A stretch of 64,000 bases of DNA from Candidatus Zhuqueibacterota bacterium (GTDB lineage: Bacteria; Zhuqueibacterota; Zhuqueibacteria; Zhuqueibacterales; Zhuqueibacteraceae): contig JAKEEU010000026.1 of the NCBI GenBank assembly GCA_022616415.1, positions 1 to 64,000 of the forward strand, written 5' to 3'. Both the position numbers and the translations under genes were made by a program. This document shows, piece by piece, positions 10,744 to 19,659 of this stretch. The notes under the pieces are model-generated. The model did no database searches and was not told the origin of the DNA. It saw only the letters and a list, made by a program, of their open reading frames with translations. Numbering within the stretch: the first letter of the stretch is position 1; each line of letters begins with the position of its first letter.

Positions 10744-12405
10744 ATGATGATCCGGCGGTTGCTTCACAACAAAGTGGCGGTCAGCATCGGCTTTTTCTGC
10801 GCAATCGTGCTGCTCGGCGACGCGAGTCACGTTGCAGCCCAAGCCGTGCAAACCGGCCCCATTCCTGTTTTGCTTCGACCCACTAAAACTTTCCCAGTTT
10901 CCGATCAGCTTCTTGCGGCAGGCAAGAAAACCTACACCAAAGAATGCGCGCCGTGCCACGGCGTCGATGGCCGCGGCCAGGGCGAGGCGGCGTATTTGCT
11001 CTATCCCAAGCCGCGAGATTTTGTGACGGCGCAGTATCGGCTGGTTTCAACCTGGGAGCGACAGCCAACTGATACCGATCTGTTTACGACGATCTCGCGC
11101 GGCATTCCTGGCTCGGCCATGCCCTCGTGGGCACATTTGCCGGAAGACACGCGCTGGGGACTTGTGCATTATATCAAAACATTCGCGGAAAATCCAATTA
11201 AACCAAATGCCGTCGAGAGCGAAAGCGGCACGGGCATCATCAAGGTTCCACCGGAGACGCCGTATACCGCGGAAGCTGCGTTGCGCGCGCAAGAATATTT
11301 CCGTGACGCCTGCGCTTCCTGTCATGGCGAAAAAGGCAAAGGCGACGGCGTGCAAGAACAGTTTGATGACGCCGGTTATCCGACTCGTCCGCGCGATTTG
11401 ACCGTCGGCGTTTTCAAAGGCATTCCGGAGCCGCAGGAAGTTTATCGCCGCATCGTCGCCGGTTTGCCTGGTACACCGATGCCGATGAGCGACTGGTCGT
11501 ATGGCACGGATGCGTGGGACTTGACGCATTTCATTCTGTCGATGTCAAGTCCCGAGCAGCGCGAGCGCGTGGAAATGAAAAAGTTTTTGATTGTGGCGAA
11601 ACGTGTCGCGCAGATTCCCGAACATCCCGATGCCAGCGTATGGCGCGATGCGCCGAGCGTGAATCTCCATACGATGCCGCTATGGTGGCGCAATGATCGC
11701 CCGGAGATTTTAACGGTGCAAGCCGTGCATGACGGCAAAGAGCTGGCGCTGCGCTTGATGTGGTATGATGACACCAATGACAAAACCGCGATGCGCGTGC
11801 AGGATTTTCGCGACGCGGCGGCAGTGTCATTTACGCTTGATGCCGATCCACCATTTTTTGGCATGGGCGAGAAAGGCCGCTTCGTTAATATCTGGATGTG
11901 GAAAGCCGAGCGCCAGGCCGATATGGAAGCGGCTTTTCAAGACCTCGATAAAGTCTATCCGAACATCGGTATCGACTCCTATCCGAATTTGATGCGCTCC
12001 GCGCTCGAGCAACCGACGCGTCACGCGCTCACCATGGAATCCGATCCGACCTTCATCACCGGCTGGGGCGCGGGTAATATCGTTTCCGACCCCACCCGCG
12101 AAAGTGCTGCGGAAGCGCTGCATGCACAAGGTTTCGGCACTCTTAAAGCGCATCCGATTCCCGATCAAACCGTGACGGCCAAAGGCGCTTATGATATCGG
12201 CACGTATCGTGTGATTTTCCGCCGCGCGTTCAAAGGCAACGTGAGCAATGTCAAAGCCGGCAGCAGCAACGTGAAGATCAGCACACTCGATTTCGTTCCT
12301 GGTCAAACCGTGCGCGTCGCTTTCGCAGTCTGGAACGGCCATGCCGGTGATCGTGATGGAAAGAAGTCGGTGACGATCTGGCAGGATCTCATCATTGCGA
12401 AATGA
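10744..12405 (+). CDS. Dihaem cytochrome c with ethylbenzene dehydrogenase gamma-like domain (NxrC-like)
   Basis: A signal peptide (about 1-33) precedes two cytochrome c domains, with CAPCHG at 68-73 and CASCHG at 190-195 and distal Met candidates (PGSAMPSW; GTPMPMSDW). From about residue 275 a domain like the haem b-binding gamma subunit of ethylbenzene dehydrogenase and related type II molybdoenzymes follows (SVNLHTMPLWW, AVHDGKELALRLMWYDD, AAVSFTLDAD, FRRAF). Such gamma subunits take electrons from the iron-sulfur subunit. The fusion suggests a periplasmic protein joining the molybdoenzyme at 13215/18351 to the bc-type complex (inference). It lies between cytochrome b and the molybdoenzyme gene; AGAGGCG precedes the ATG. 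Confidence 0.85.
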   Translation: MMIRRLLHNKVAVSIGFFCAIVLLGDASHVAAQAVQTGPIPVLLRPTKTFPVSDQLLAAGKKTYTKECAPCHGVDGRGQGEAAYLLYPKPRDFVTAQYRLVSTWERQPTDTDLFTTISRGIPGSAMPSWAHLPEDTRWGLVHYIKTFAENPIKPNAVESESGTGIIKVPPETPYTAEAALRAQEYFRDACASCHGEKGKGDGVQEQFDDAGYPTRPRDLTVGVFKGIPEPQEVYRRIVAGLPGTPMPMSDWSYGTDAWDLTHFILSMSSPEQRERVEMKKFLIVAKRVAQIPEHPDASVWRDAPSVNLHTMPLWWRNDRPEILTVQAVHDGKELALRLMWYDDTNDKTAMRVQDFRDAAAVSFTLDADPPFFGMGEKGRFVNIWMWKAERQADMEAAFQDLDKVYPNIGIDSYPNLMRSALEQPTRHALTMESDPTFITGWGAGNIVSDPTRESAAEALHAQGFGTLKAHPIPDQTVTAKGAYDIGTYRVIFRRAFKGNVSNVKAGSSNVKISTLDFVPGQTVRVAFAVWNGHAGDRDGKKSVTIWQDLIIAK

Positions 12406-12421
12406 ATTTGCGTGAAAATTT

Positions 12422-13045
12422 CTACCAGGAGGCAGGCTTGTGGAATACCCCATGTTTATCTTGAAGTGTTTGTGGAAATTGGCTTGCAGCTAAAACACCT
12501 TTCCGAATTTGCTTGATGAAGGAAGCATGGCGCAAAAGTGCCTGGCTGGGTTTTTTGTGCGGATTGAGGATGCCTACAGGAAGTTTCAATTCCTGTCGAA
12601 CCATTCTTATTGCTTCAAGCAGATCGGAATCATTGGTAATAAGCACAGCAACCTCATAATCTCGTTTATGACCATCATGCAAAAGATGTGTTGCCAAATT
12701 GACATCGGAGCCTTTTTCCTCGATTTTGACAACCTTGACGAATTTCGGCGCTCTCGCAGGCTGGTCGGCCAATGGCATCACACATTCTTTCACAAGGAAG
12801 TGACCCAAAATGATTTCCAGGTTAGGAATGGTTTTGAGCGCACGAAAATACGCTTGCTGTTTGATCGGCTTATCAGGATCATCCGGACGGGCGCTGACGT
12901 TGGCAGTAAAGTATTTAATTTTGAGGAGCTGATTGTGCGGCAAGAGATGCTGGCACATTTGGGCGACATTCAGCCATTTGAAGGGCGTGCCTTTCAATGC
13001 GCCATAATAAAGGTTAAAACCGTCGATATAGACATTTGTTTTCAT
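12422..13045 (-). CDS. NYN-domain (PIN-like) putative RNase
   Basis: The 207-residue protein starts at ATG 13045 (MKTNVYIDGFNLYYG). The acidic residues expected in the NYN/LabA nuclease fold are visible: D8 in YIDGFN, a central KGSDVNLATHLL and the ITNDSDLLEAI strand. NYN proteins bind or cut RNA with Mg ions; the target here is unknown. It is convergent with the cytochrome gene at 10744 (17 bases apart) and reads against the surrounding respiratory genes, so it looks like an accessory insertion. A word-free hairpin pair lies just upstream at 13068-13128. Confidence 0.85.
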   Translation of the reverse strand: MKTNVYIDGFNLYYGALKGTPFKWLNVAQMCQHLLPHNQLLKIKYFTANVSARPDDPDKPIKQQAYFRALKTIPNLEIILGHFLVKECVMPLADQPARAPKFVKVVKIEEKGSDVNLATHLLHDGHKRDYEVAVLITNDSDLLEAIRMVRQELKLPVGILNPHKKPSQALLRHASFIKQIRKGVLAASQFPQTLQDKHGVFHKPASW

Positions 13046-13067
13046 GGAAAGGCACATTAAAAATGCA

Positions 13068-13128
13068 GAAGCCGCAACTGCCGAAACAGTTACGGCTTCG
13101 CGCCCTATCCCCGAAGTGATAGGGGGGG
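13068..13128. repeat. Two consecutive hairpins
   Basis: GAAGCCGCAACTG (13068-13080) pairs with CAGTTACGGCTTC (13087-13099), one mismatch, 6-base loop. Directly after, CCCTATC and GATAGGG form a second stem. They lie between the divergent starts of the NYN gene and the molybdoenzyme gene, so they are more likely regulatory or processing structures than terminators. Confidence 0.5.
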
Positions 13129-13214
13129 TATTATGATATAAAAATTAAGTAAAGAATACTTAAAAGTCAATACTTTTTGATTTTCCGACTTTTAACAGTG
13201 TCAAGGAGAGCCTT

Positions 13215-16200
13215 ATGTCCGAGCACAAAATTGAAAATTTCGGCCAAATGAACCGTCGCGCCTTCTTGCGCTGGATGGGCGTGGGCGCGGGAACCACTGT
13301 TCTCAACATGGGACTGCCGTTGAATCTTCTCGCCACGGCTGATCCCGATCAAAATCCGTTGGCCGGCTCGGTGAACCGCGATTGGGAAAAAATTTATCGC
13401 GATCAATACAAATACGATTCGTGGTTTGATTGGGTGTGTTCGCCGAACGACACGCATGCGTGCCGCGTGCGCGCGTATGTGCGCAACGGCATCGTGACCC
13501 GCATGGGCGCGACGTATGATTATCAAGACTATGCTGACATTTACGGCAATCATGCAACGAACAATTGGAATCCGCGCCAGTGCGCGAAAGGCTACACGTT
13601 TCATCGCGTGATTTACGGGCCGTATCGTTTGAAGCATCCGATTGTGCGCAAAGGCTGGAAAGCGTGGGCCGACGCCGGCTTCCCCGAGCTGACGCCGGAG
13701 TTAAAATCAAAATATAAATTTGACAGTCGCGGTGATGATGAGTTTGTGCAAATTTCCTGGGAAGATGCGTCCGATAATATCGCGAAAGCGCTCGTCGCCA
13801 TTTCCACGCGCTACAGCGGCGACGACGGCACGAAGCGTTTGCTGGCGCAAGGCTATCAGCCGGAGATGGTCGAGGCCACGCACGGCGCCGGCACGCGTTG
13901 TGTGAAGATGCGCGGCGGCATGGGTCTCTTGGGCGTGATGGGCAAATACGGTATGTATCGTCTCAACAACTCGCTGGCGCTGCTCGATGCAAAAATTCGC
14001 GGCGTCGATCACGAGCACGCGTTGGCCGGACGCAACTGGTCGAATTATACGTGGCATGGCGATCAAGCGCCCGGCCAACCGTGGGTACACGGCCTGCAAG
14101 CCTCCGATTGCGATTTCAACGATCTGCGCTTCTCCAAGCTGATCATCATGGACGGCAAGAATCTGGTGGAAAACAAGCTCACGGATTCGCATTGGTTCAT
14201 CGAATGCATGGAGCGCGGCGCGAAGATCGTGGTGATTGCGCCGGAATATGGTCCGCCTTCGACGAAGGCAGATTATTGGATTCCGATTCGCCCGGCCACA
14301 GACGCCGCCCTGTGGTTGGGCGTCACCAAAATTATGATCGACAACAAATGGTACGACGAGAAATTCGTCAAGCAATTTACCGATTTTCCGCTGCTGGTGC
14401 GCAAAGATAACCTTAAACGTCTGCGCGCGAGCGAAGTGTTTCCCGATTATAAAACCACGCTCGCGCCGGATGGCCCGTCAATGAAAATTCAAGGGATGAC
14501 CAAAGAGCAGCATCAGAGACTCGGCGACTACGTGGTGTGGGATGCGAAAGAGCATAAAGCTCGCGCCGTCACCCGAGATGATATCGGCGAAACGTTGGAA
14601 AAGAAGGGCATCGATCCGGTGTTGGATGGCACGTTCAAAATCAAGCTTGTCGATGGCAAAGAAGTCGAAGTCGCTACGCTATGGACACTCTACCAAGTGC
14701 ATCTGAAAGATTACGATCTCGCTTCGGTTTGCGAGATGACCGACGCACCGAAGAATCTGATCGAGCAATTGGCCAAAGACATCGCGACGATGAAGCCGGT
14801 CGCCATTCATCAAGGTGAAGGCATCAATCACTGGTTCCACGCGACCGAAATGAATCGCGCCGCGTATTTGCCGCTGATGCTCACGGGCAATATCGGCAAA
14901 CCCGGTGCGGGGTGTCACACGTGGGCGGGCAATTACAAAGCCGCGCTCTTTCAGGGATCGCCGTGGACCGGCCCCGGATTCAAAGGCTGGGTGGCGGAAG
15001 ATCCGTTCGAGATAAATCTCGAACCACAGGCGCCCGGCAAAAGTGTCCATGCGCATGCGTACACGAAAGACGAAGAGCCGGCGTATTGGAATCACGGCGA
15101 CAAAGCGCTGATCGTTGAAACGCCAAAATATGGCCGCAAGAATTTCACCGGCGACACGCACATGCCGACGCCGACAAAGGCGCTGATCTTCACCAATGTC
15201 AATCTCATCAACAACGCGAAGTGGGCGTATGAGATGATCAAGAACGTCAATCCGAATATCGAGATGATCGTCTCAATCGATATTCAGATGACGGCCTCGA
15301 TTGAATATGCCGATCTCGCGCTGCCAGCCAACTCGTGGCTGGAATTCGAAGATTTGGAAGTCACGGGCAGTTGCTCCAATCCGTTTCTGCAAATTTGGAA
15401 GGGCGGCATTCCGCCGGTGTTCGACAGCAAAGATGATCTCGCGATTCTCGCGGGCATTGCGAAAGGTTTGGCGAAAGCGACCGGCGACACGCGCTTCACG
15501 GATTATTTCAAATTCGAATATGAAGGCCAGCGCAGCGTCTATTTGCAGCGCTTGCTCGATACGAGCACAACCACTGCGGGATACAAACTCGCGGACATCA
15601 TGGCCGGCAAGTATGGGCCTCCCGGCGGCGCGCTCTTTTTGTTCCGCACCTATCCGCGCATTCCGTTCTACGAGCAGGTCAAATATAGCGAGCCGTTCCA
15701 CACCGACACGGGACGCTTGCATGCGTATGCCGACATCAACGAAGCGATCGAGTACGGTGAAAATTTCATCGTGCATCGCGAAGGCCCGGAGGCCACGCCG
15801 TATTTGCCGAACGTCATCGTCAGCTCCAATCCGTTGATTCGCCCGGAAGATTACGGCATTCCGTTGGACGCTCAACATTGGGATGAACGCACAATTCGCA
15901 ACGTCAAGATGCCGTGGAGTCAAGTGAAGAACACGAAAAACTTTCTGTGGGAGAAGGGTTTTCAATTCTACTGCTTGACGCCGAAGACGCGGCACCGCGT
16001 ACACAGTGGCTGGTCGAATGTGGATTGGCACATGCTGTACGATTCCAATTTCGGCGATCCGTATCGACTCGACAAACGCGCGCCCTGCGTGGGCGAGCAT
16101 CAACTCCATATCAATCCGCAAGCGGCGCGCGATCTCGGCATCAATGACGGCGATTACGTGTATATCGACGCCAATCCCGCGGATCGGCCTTACCTCGGCG

Positions 16201-16685
16201 CGAAGCCGGACGAGTTTTTCTATCGCGTGTCGCGCTGCATGCTGCGGGTGAAATACAATCACGCGTATCCTTACAACATCGTGATGATGAAGCACGCGCC
16301 GTTCATCGCGACGGAGAAGAGCGTGCGCGCGCACGAGACACGGCCCGATGGCCGCGCGCTGTCGGAGAACACCGGTTATCAAGCCAATTTGCGTTACGGC
16401 TCGCAGCAGTCGATCACACGCAACTGGCACATGCCGATGCACCAAACCGACAATCTTTTCCACAAGGCCAAAGCCTCGATGAGTTTCATTTTCGGCGGCG
16501 AGGCCGACAATCACGCGCTCAACACTGTGCCGAAGGAAACGCTGATCCGTATTACCAAAGCCGAAGACGGCGGCATGGGCGGTGTCGGCGTGTGGTTCCC
16601 GGCGACGACGGGCTTCACGCCGGATAATGAGAGTGAGTTTATGCAGAAGTACGTTGCCGGAGAGTTGATCACTCTAACGGAGTAA
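13215..16685 (+). CDS. nxrA: Type II DMSO-reductase-family molybdoenzyme, NxrA/NarG-like catalytic subunit
   Basis: At 1156 residues this is the size of NarG/NxrA. A Tat motif (NRRAFLRWMGVGAG, about 13-26) indicates export to the periplasm with the molybdopterin guanine dinucleotide cofactor in place. The N-terminal cluster motif reads Cys75-x3-Asp79-x3-Cys83 with Cys123 following (RQCAKG), unlike the His-x3-Cys-x3-Cys of NarG. NYTWHGDQAPGQPWVHG aligns with the Mo-ligand segment of type II enzymes, with Asp283 as the expected ligand. Its partner subunit at 18351 is closely NxrB-like, so a periplasmic nitrite oxidoreductase/nitrate reductase is the best reading. Chlorate, selenate or hydrocarbon-type relatives cannot be excluded. 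AAGGAGAG precedes the ATG. Confidence 0.82.
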   Translation: MSEHKIENFGQMNRRAFLRWMGVGAGTTVLNMGLPLNLLATADPDQNPLAGSVNRDWEKIYRDQYKYDSWFDWVCSPNDTHACRVRAYVRNGIVTRMGATYDYQDYADIYGNHATNNWNPRQCAKGYTFHRVIYGPYRLKHPIVRKGWKAWADAGFPELTPELKSKYKFDSRGDDEFVQISWEDASDNIAKALVAISTRYSGDDGTKRLLAQGYQPEMVEATHGAGTRCVKMRGGMGLLGVMGKYGMYRLNNSLALLDAKIRGVDHEHALAGRNWSNYTWHGDQAPGQPWVHGLQASDCDFNDLRFSKLIIMDGKNLVENKLTDSHWFIECMERGAKIVVIAPEYGPPSTKADYWIPIRPATDAALWLGVTKIMIDNKWYDEKFVKQFTDFPLLVRKDNLKRLRASEVFPDYKTTLAPDGPSMKIQGMTKEQHQRLGDYVVWDAKEHKARAVTRDDIGETLEKKGIDPVLDGTFKIKLVDGKEVEVATLWTLYQVHLKDYDLASVCEMTDAPKNLIEQLAKDIATMKPVAIHQGEGINHWFHATEMNRAAYLPLMLTGNIGKPGAGCHTWAGNYKAALFQGSPWTGPGFKGWVAEDPFEINLEPQAPGKSVHAHAYTKDEEPAYWNHGDKALIVETPKYGRKNFTGDTHMPTPTKALIFTNVNLINNAKWAYEMIKNVNPNIEMIVSIDIQMTASIEYADLALPANSWLEFEDLEVTGSCSNPFLQIWKGGIPPVFDSKDDLAILAGIAKGLAKATGDTRFTDYFKFEYEGQRSVYLQRLLDTSTTTAGYKLADIMAGKYGPPGGALFLFRTYPRIPFYEQVKYSEPFHTDTGRLHAYADINEAIEYGENFIVHREGPEATPYLPNVIVSSNPLIRPEDYGIPLDAQHWDERTIRNVKMPWSQVKNTKNFLWEKGFQFYCLTPKTRHRVHSGWSNVDWHMLYDSNFGDPYRLDKRAPCVGEHQLHINPQAARDLGINDGDYVYIDANPADRPYLGAKPDEFFYRVSRCMLRVKYNHAYPYNIVMMKHAPFIATEKSVRAHETRPDGRALSENTGYQANLRYGSQQSITRNWHMPMHQTDNLFHKAKASMSFIFGGEADNHALNTVPKETLIRITKAEDGGMGGVGVWFPATTGFTPDNESEFMQKYVAGELITLTE

Positions 16686-16750
16686 TGGATTTTTGGATTA
16701 CTGGATTGCTGGGGTGTTGGTGATCGGGTTTTCCAATACTCCAGTGTTTC
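16685..16750. repeat. Word array TGGATTNN (period 8), second location
   Basis: TGGATTTTTGGATTACTGG and ATTGCTGGGGTGTTGG are followed by CCAATACTCCAG, a short reverse complement. It starts at the stop of nxrA. It uses the same word as the arrays at 9222 and 19602. Confidence 0.7.
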
Positions 16751-17100
16751 TATGCAGCTTTTGCGAAGACGTCCAAAATGGCTGGACTCATGACATGACC
16801 GTAGAAAGTCGTCGCATCGATGCGCAGAAAAGAGGACAAGGGGGGCGCGGCAAGAAGCCGTAAAAGGTTGCCGCGAATTTTGAGCGGCTGTTTCTTCAAA
16901 AGATCGAAGTGAATAGCCGGAAGCTTAGTTGAACGATGAAAATTGACTATCGTTAATTGGACGGGCGACATGTTTGCAGTTACAAAGAGAACGATCCCTT
17001 CGCGAAGCTCATATCCGGCTTCCGCTGAATCATGTGCTTCATCTTTAAAAATAACATCTAAGACGTCGCCTTCTTCGTCGTAGAGTATTTGCATATTCAA
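16750..17100 (-). CDS. DUF2283-like small protein
   Basis: The start MNMQILYDEEGDVLDVIFKD, followed by ELREGIVLFVT, resembles the DUF2283 fold, in which a short two-stranded YD-x-E-x-D-L motif opens the domain. It is 116 residues, has no signal peptide, and its C-terminal half (RGNLLRLLAAPPLSSFLRID) is not recognised. Proteins of this class often accompany toxin-like genes, but no clear partner is visible. It stands on the minus strand inside the + strand molybdoenzyme cluster, next to an HNH nuclease gene. Confidence 0.6.
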   Translation of the reverse strand: MNMQILYDEEGDVLDVIFKDEAHDSAEAGYELREGIVLFVTANMSPVQLTIVNFHRSTKLPAIHFDLLKKQPLKIRGNLLRLLAAPPLSSFLRIDATTFYGHVMSPAILDVFAKAA

Positions 17101-17146
17101 AGTTTATAAATAAAAATGGTAGACCAAGATTTTCGCGGCCACAAAA

Positions 17147-17860
17147 CTAATTACTTGAAGTCATTACAATGTTCCGTAATTCCTCCGCAGTTATGGAAGA
17201 ACGGTGACGATGTAGCATGCTATGGCAGTTTGAACAAACTGGAATCAACTCAGAAATTTTTACTATAGTATCAGGCGCAAGAGAAGAAATAGGCAAAATG
17301 TGATGTGCTTCAATAAAACCTTCTCCAATTTTGCCATACTTTTCTTTGAATGAAAATGAACAGATAGAGCAATTTATATCACCATTTTGTTGTTGACTCC
17401 ATTGTTGTTTAGCAGAACTAACCAAGTTGCGGTTTCTTTCTTTTACAAGATGAATTTTAAGTTTCTCTTTTGCATCCTTAAATTGCTTGTCAGCAGGATT
17501 GTAACCGAATTCTTGCGCTAATAAAATGTCTGATTCAGGGGCTTTATAAAATAGATTGTTGATTTTTTCTTTATCATCTTTACTGGTGGCATAGCGAAGG
17601 AGAATATTTTGAAGCTCAACCGAATCATCAAATAACCACCTTTTAACAAGTTCGTCGAAATGTTGAGCATTTTTTATATGAGGTTTAAGTTGAGTGATAA
17701 ACTTACTTTCTACTGTTTGTTTTTTACGATTGAGACGAACTGCCATGGCTTTAGTAGCTTCGTTTCGAATTCGCCTTATTGTCCAGTTATTAGGTTGAAT
17801 TCTTGAATTCTCTCGAATTTCTTCGATACCGCTAATAGTTTGGTTGATTTTTTTGCTCAT
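17147..17860 (-). CDS. HNH endonuclease-domain protein
   Basis: The C-terminal half has an HNH fold: CSIC (zinc-type Cys pair), EAHHILPIS (catalytic His region) and CSNCHSMLHR. The N-terminal 150 residues are Lys- and Asn-rich and helical with no recognised domain. AAGGA lies eight bases before the ATG. The gene is clearly more AT-rich than its neighbours, which points to recent transfer, and it sits with the DUF2283-like gene between nxrA and nxrB on the opposite strand. It may be a defence-type or homing-type nuclease; the sequence does not decide. Confidence 0.85.
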   Translation of the reverse strand: MSKKINQTISGIEEIRENSRIQPNNWTIRRIRNEATKAMAVRLNRKKQTVESKFITQLKPHIKNAQHFDELVKRWLFDDSVELQNILLRYATSKDDKEKINNLFYKAPESDILLAQEFGYNPADKQFKDAKEKLKIHLVKERNRNLVSSAKQQWSQQQNGDINCSICSFSFKEKYGKIGEGFIEAHHILPISSLAPDTIVKISELIPVCSNCHSMLHRHRSSITAEELRNIVMTSSN

Positions 17861-17947
17861 GATGTTTGTCCTTGTTGTAATTCCAAAGCGCTTAAAAGGA
17901 GATTCATAGAAATTTAATGAAAAATATTATCGAAATCAAGCTTGGAT

Positions 17948-17967
17948 AAGACTGCTTCAGCAGTCTT
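17948..17967. repeat. Short perfect hairpin
   Basis: AAGACTGC (17948-17955) pairs with GCAGTCTT (17960-17967) over a TTCA loop, and GATGATTTATCATC follows. They lie between the AT-rich island and the gene at 18016 and may terminate read-through or mark the island edge. Confidence 0.45.
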
Positions 17968-18015
17968 CAGTTTTGAGCCTGATGATTTATCATCAGCGAT
18001 TTAAGGAGAAATGAG

Positions 18016-18273
18016 ATGCCCTACGACGACCCCGATCCCACCGATCCCAATATGCTCGTGGGTGTTGAAATCCCCGGCACCGCGGAGAGCACGCGCGACA
18101 TGGCGTATGTGTTCGCCGAAGAGTTCGCGCGTATGGGGTTTGGCAAAAACAAATTGATGCGCGTTTTCCGAACGCCGTTTTATGCCGGTGCGCATCGCGC
18201 TTATCTCGAGCTCGGCGGCGCGGAGGTTGAAAAGATTGTCGACGAGTGTATCGGCATTTGGGGGCGGAAGTAA
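18016..18273 (+). CDS. Small unknown protein of the nxr-like cluster (85 aa)
   Basis: I do not recognise the family. The protein begins MPYDDPDPTDPNMLVGVEIP and continues as an alpha/beta-looking domain (RDMAYVFAEEFARMGF, YLELGGAEVEKIVDECIG). It has no signal peptide, membrane segment or cysteine cluster apart from one Cys. AAGGAG lies at 18003-18008, giving strong initiation. Its place directly before the iron-sulfur subunit suggests a role in assembly or maturation of the enzyme, but that is inference from position only. Confidence 0.75.
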   Translation: MPYDDPDPTDPNMLVGVEIPGTAESTRDMAYVFAEEFARMGFGKNKLMRVFRTPFYAGAHRAYLELGGAEVEKIVDECIGIWGRK

Positions 18274-18331
18274 AACGGAATACGTAACAGTTACGTTACG
18301 CATTACGCCTTACGTTTCACGCTTTACGAAT
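18273..18331. repeat. Word array TTACGNN (period 7)
   Basis: ACGGAATACGTAAC opens the array on the complementary word; TTACGTTACGCATTACG, CCTTACG, TTTCACG and CTTTACG follow. The core TTACG is kept and the last two bases vary. It fills the gap between the genes at 18016 and 18351 up to the AAGGAG of the latter. Related arrays are at 20436, 23109 and 30712. Confidence 0.75.
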
Positions 18332-18350
18332 CTTTTAAGGAGAACGACCC

Positions 18351-19601
18351 ATGCCCAAAGTCTTCAACTGGCAGCTTGGCCGCGAGATGGAGTATCCCTA
18401 CGACGCGGCGTTTCCGAAACGGCAGTTCGCTTTTGTGTTCAACATCAATCGTTGCATCGCCTGCCAGAGCTGCACGATGGCCTGCAAATCCACGTGGACG
18501 TTCAACAAAGGCCAAGAGCACATGTGGTGGGCCAATGTCGAGACCAAGCCGTATGGCGGCTATCCGCAATTTTGGGATATGAAAATTCTCAAGCTGTTGG
18601 ATGAGGCGAATCCCGGTGGGCAGGTGTGGAACAAGTCCAACGGTTCGGCGCAATTTGATGGTATGACGATCTTCGAAGCGGCAAAGAAAAAACTCACGCC
18701 GGAGAGCGCGCGGGTATTGGGCTATTTGCCGGAAGATCACGAATGGAATTCTCCGAACATTTACGAAGACAATCCCAAAGGCATTAAAGGGAAGAAGTAT
18801 GAATTAGACAAAGAAGGCACGGAGCTGCCGATACACAAAACGTGGTTCTTCTATCTTGCGCGCATTTGCAATCACTGCACCTATCCGGCCTGTCTCGCCG
18901 CATGTCCGCGCAAAGCGATTTACAAGCGTCCCGAAGACGGTATCGTGTTGTTGGATCAGGAGCATTGCCGCGGCTATCGCAAGTGCGTCGAAGCGTGTCC
19001 ATACAAGAAAACGATGTATCGCGGCAACACACGCATCTCCGAGAAGTGCATCGCTTGCTATCCGCGCGTCGAGGGCACCGATCCGGAAACCAAGGGCAAG
19101 CCGATGGAAACGCGCTGCATGGCGGCGTGCATCGGACAAATTCGTTTGCAGGGTTTGGTGAAGATGAATACAAACGGCACGTGGGCGGAAGACCGCAACA
19201 ATCCGCTTTATTACCTCGTGCATGTCGCGAAAGTCGCGCTGCCGCTCTATCCGCAACTGGGCACCGCGCCGAACGGCTATTACATTCCGCCGCGCTGGGT
19301 GCCGCGTCCGTATTTGCAACAAATGTTTGGCCCCGGTGTCGATGCCGCCATTGAGCGCTACATGAATCCAGATCGCGAACTGCTGGCGGTCTTGCAATTG
19401 TTCCGTCGCTCGAATCTGATCATCTTCAGTTACAAATTTCAGGAAGGCCCGAAAATTTACGACGGCACGTTGCGCGGCAAGCCGGTGAGCATTTACAACG
19501 ACACGGTGATCGCGTACGGCAAAGACGGCGAAGAGCTTTTCCGCACGACGATTGACGAGCCGGTGTATGAAAGGCCGGCGGTGCATGCAAATTCGATTTA
19601 G
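18351..19601 (+). CDS. nxrB: NxrB/NarH-like iron-sulfur subunit
   Basis: The start VFNWQLGREMEYPYDAAFPK and FAFVFNINRCIACQSCTMAC match what I recall of Nitrospira-type NxrB. Four cluster motifs are present: CIACQSCTMACK, CNHCTYPACLAACP, CRGYRKCVEACP and CIACYPRVEG with a later CMAACIG. The Tyr in CRGY takes the place of Trp in NarH, where a 3Fe-4S cluster is held. There is no signal peptide, so it would be exported together with the Tat-signalled catalytic subunit. It passes electrons from the Mo centre to the haem subunit. At 416 residues the length is as expected. AAGGAG precedes the ATG. Confidence 0.88.
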   Translation: MPKVFNWQLGREMEYPYDAAFPKRQFAFVFNINRCIACQSCTMACKSTWTFNKGQEHMWWANVETKPYGGYPQFWDMKILKLLDEANPGGQVWNKSNGSAQFDGMTIFEAAKKKLTPESARVLGYLPEDHEWNSPNIYEDNPKGIKGKKYELDKEGTELPIHKTWFFYLARICNHCTYPACLAACPRKAIYKRPEDGIVLLDQEHCRGYRKCVEACPYKKTMYRGNTRISEKCIACYPRVEGTDPETKGKPMETRCMAACIGQIRLQGLVKMNTNGTWAEDRNNPLYYLVHVAKVALPLYPQLGTAPNGYYIPPRWVPRPYLQQMFGPGVDAAIERYMNPDRELLAVLQLFRRSNLIIFSYKFQEGPKIYDGTLRGKPVSIYNDTVIAYGKDGEELFRTTIDEPVYERPAVHANSI

Positions 19602-19648
19602 CACTGGATTGTTGGATTGCTGGAATATTGGATTGCTGGATTTTTAGA
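19602..19648. repeat. Word array TGGATTNN (period 8), third location
   Basis: ACTGGATTGTTGGATTGC, then TGGAATATTGG and ATTGCTGGATT: five units, no reverse-complement half. It starts at the stop codon of nxrB and ends before the gene at 19660. Confidence 0.75.
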
Positions 19649-19659
19649 GACGCTCAATT

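Noticed and set aside
15273..16514. Minus-strand open frame (413 codons) opposite nxrA
   Set aside because: It is rich in Arg, His and Ile runs without domain structure and lies wholly within a well-supported gene.
13215..16685. Assignment as a cytoplasmic NarG nitrate reductase
   Set aside because: A Tat signal, a non-NarG cluster motif, an NxrB-like partner and lack of a NarI gene argue against it.
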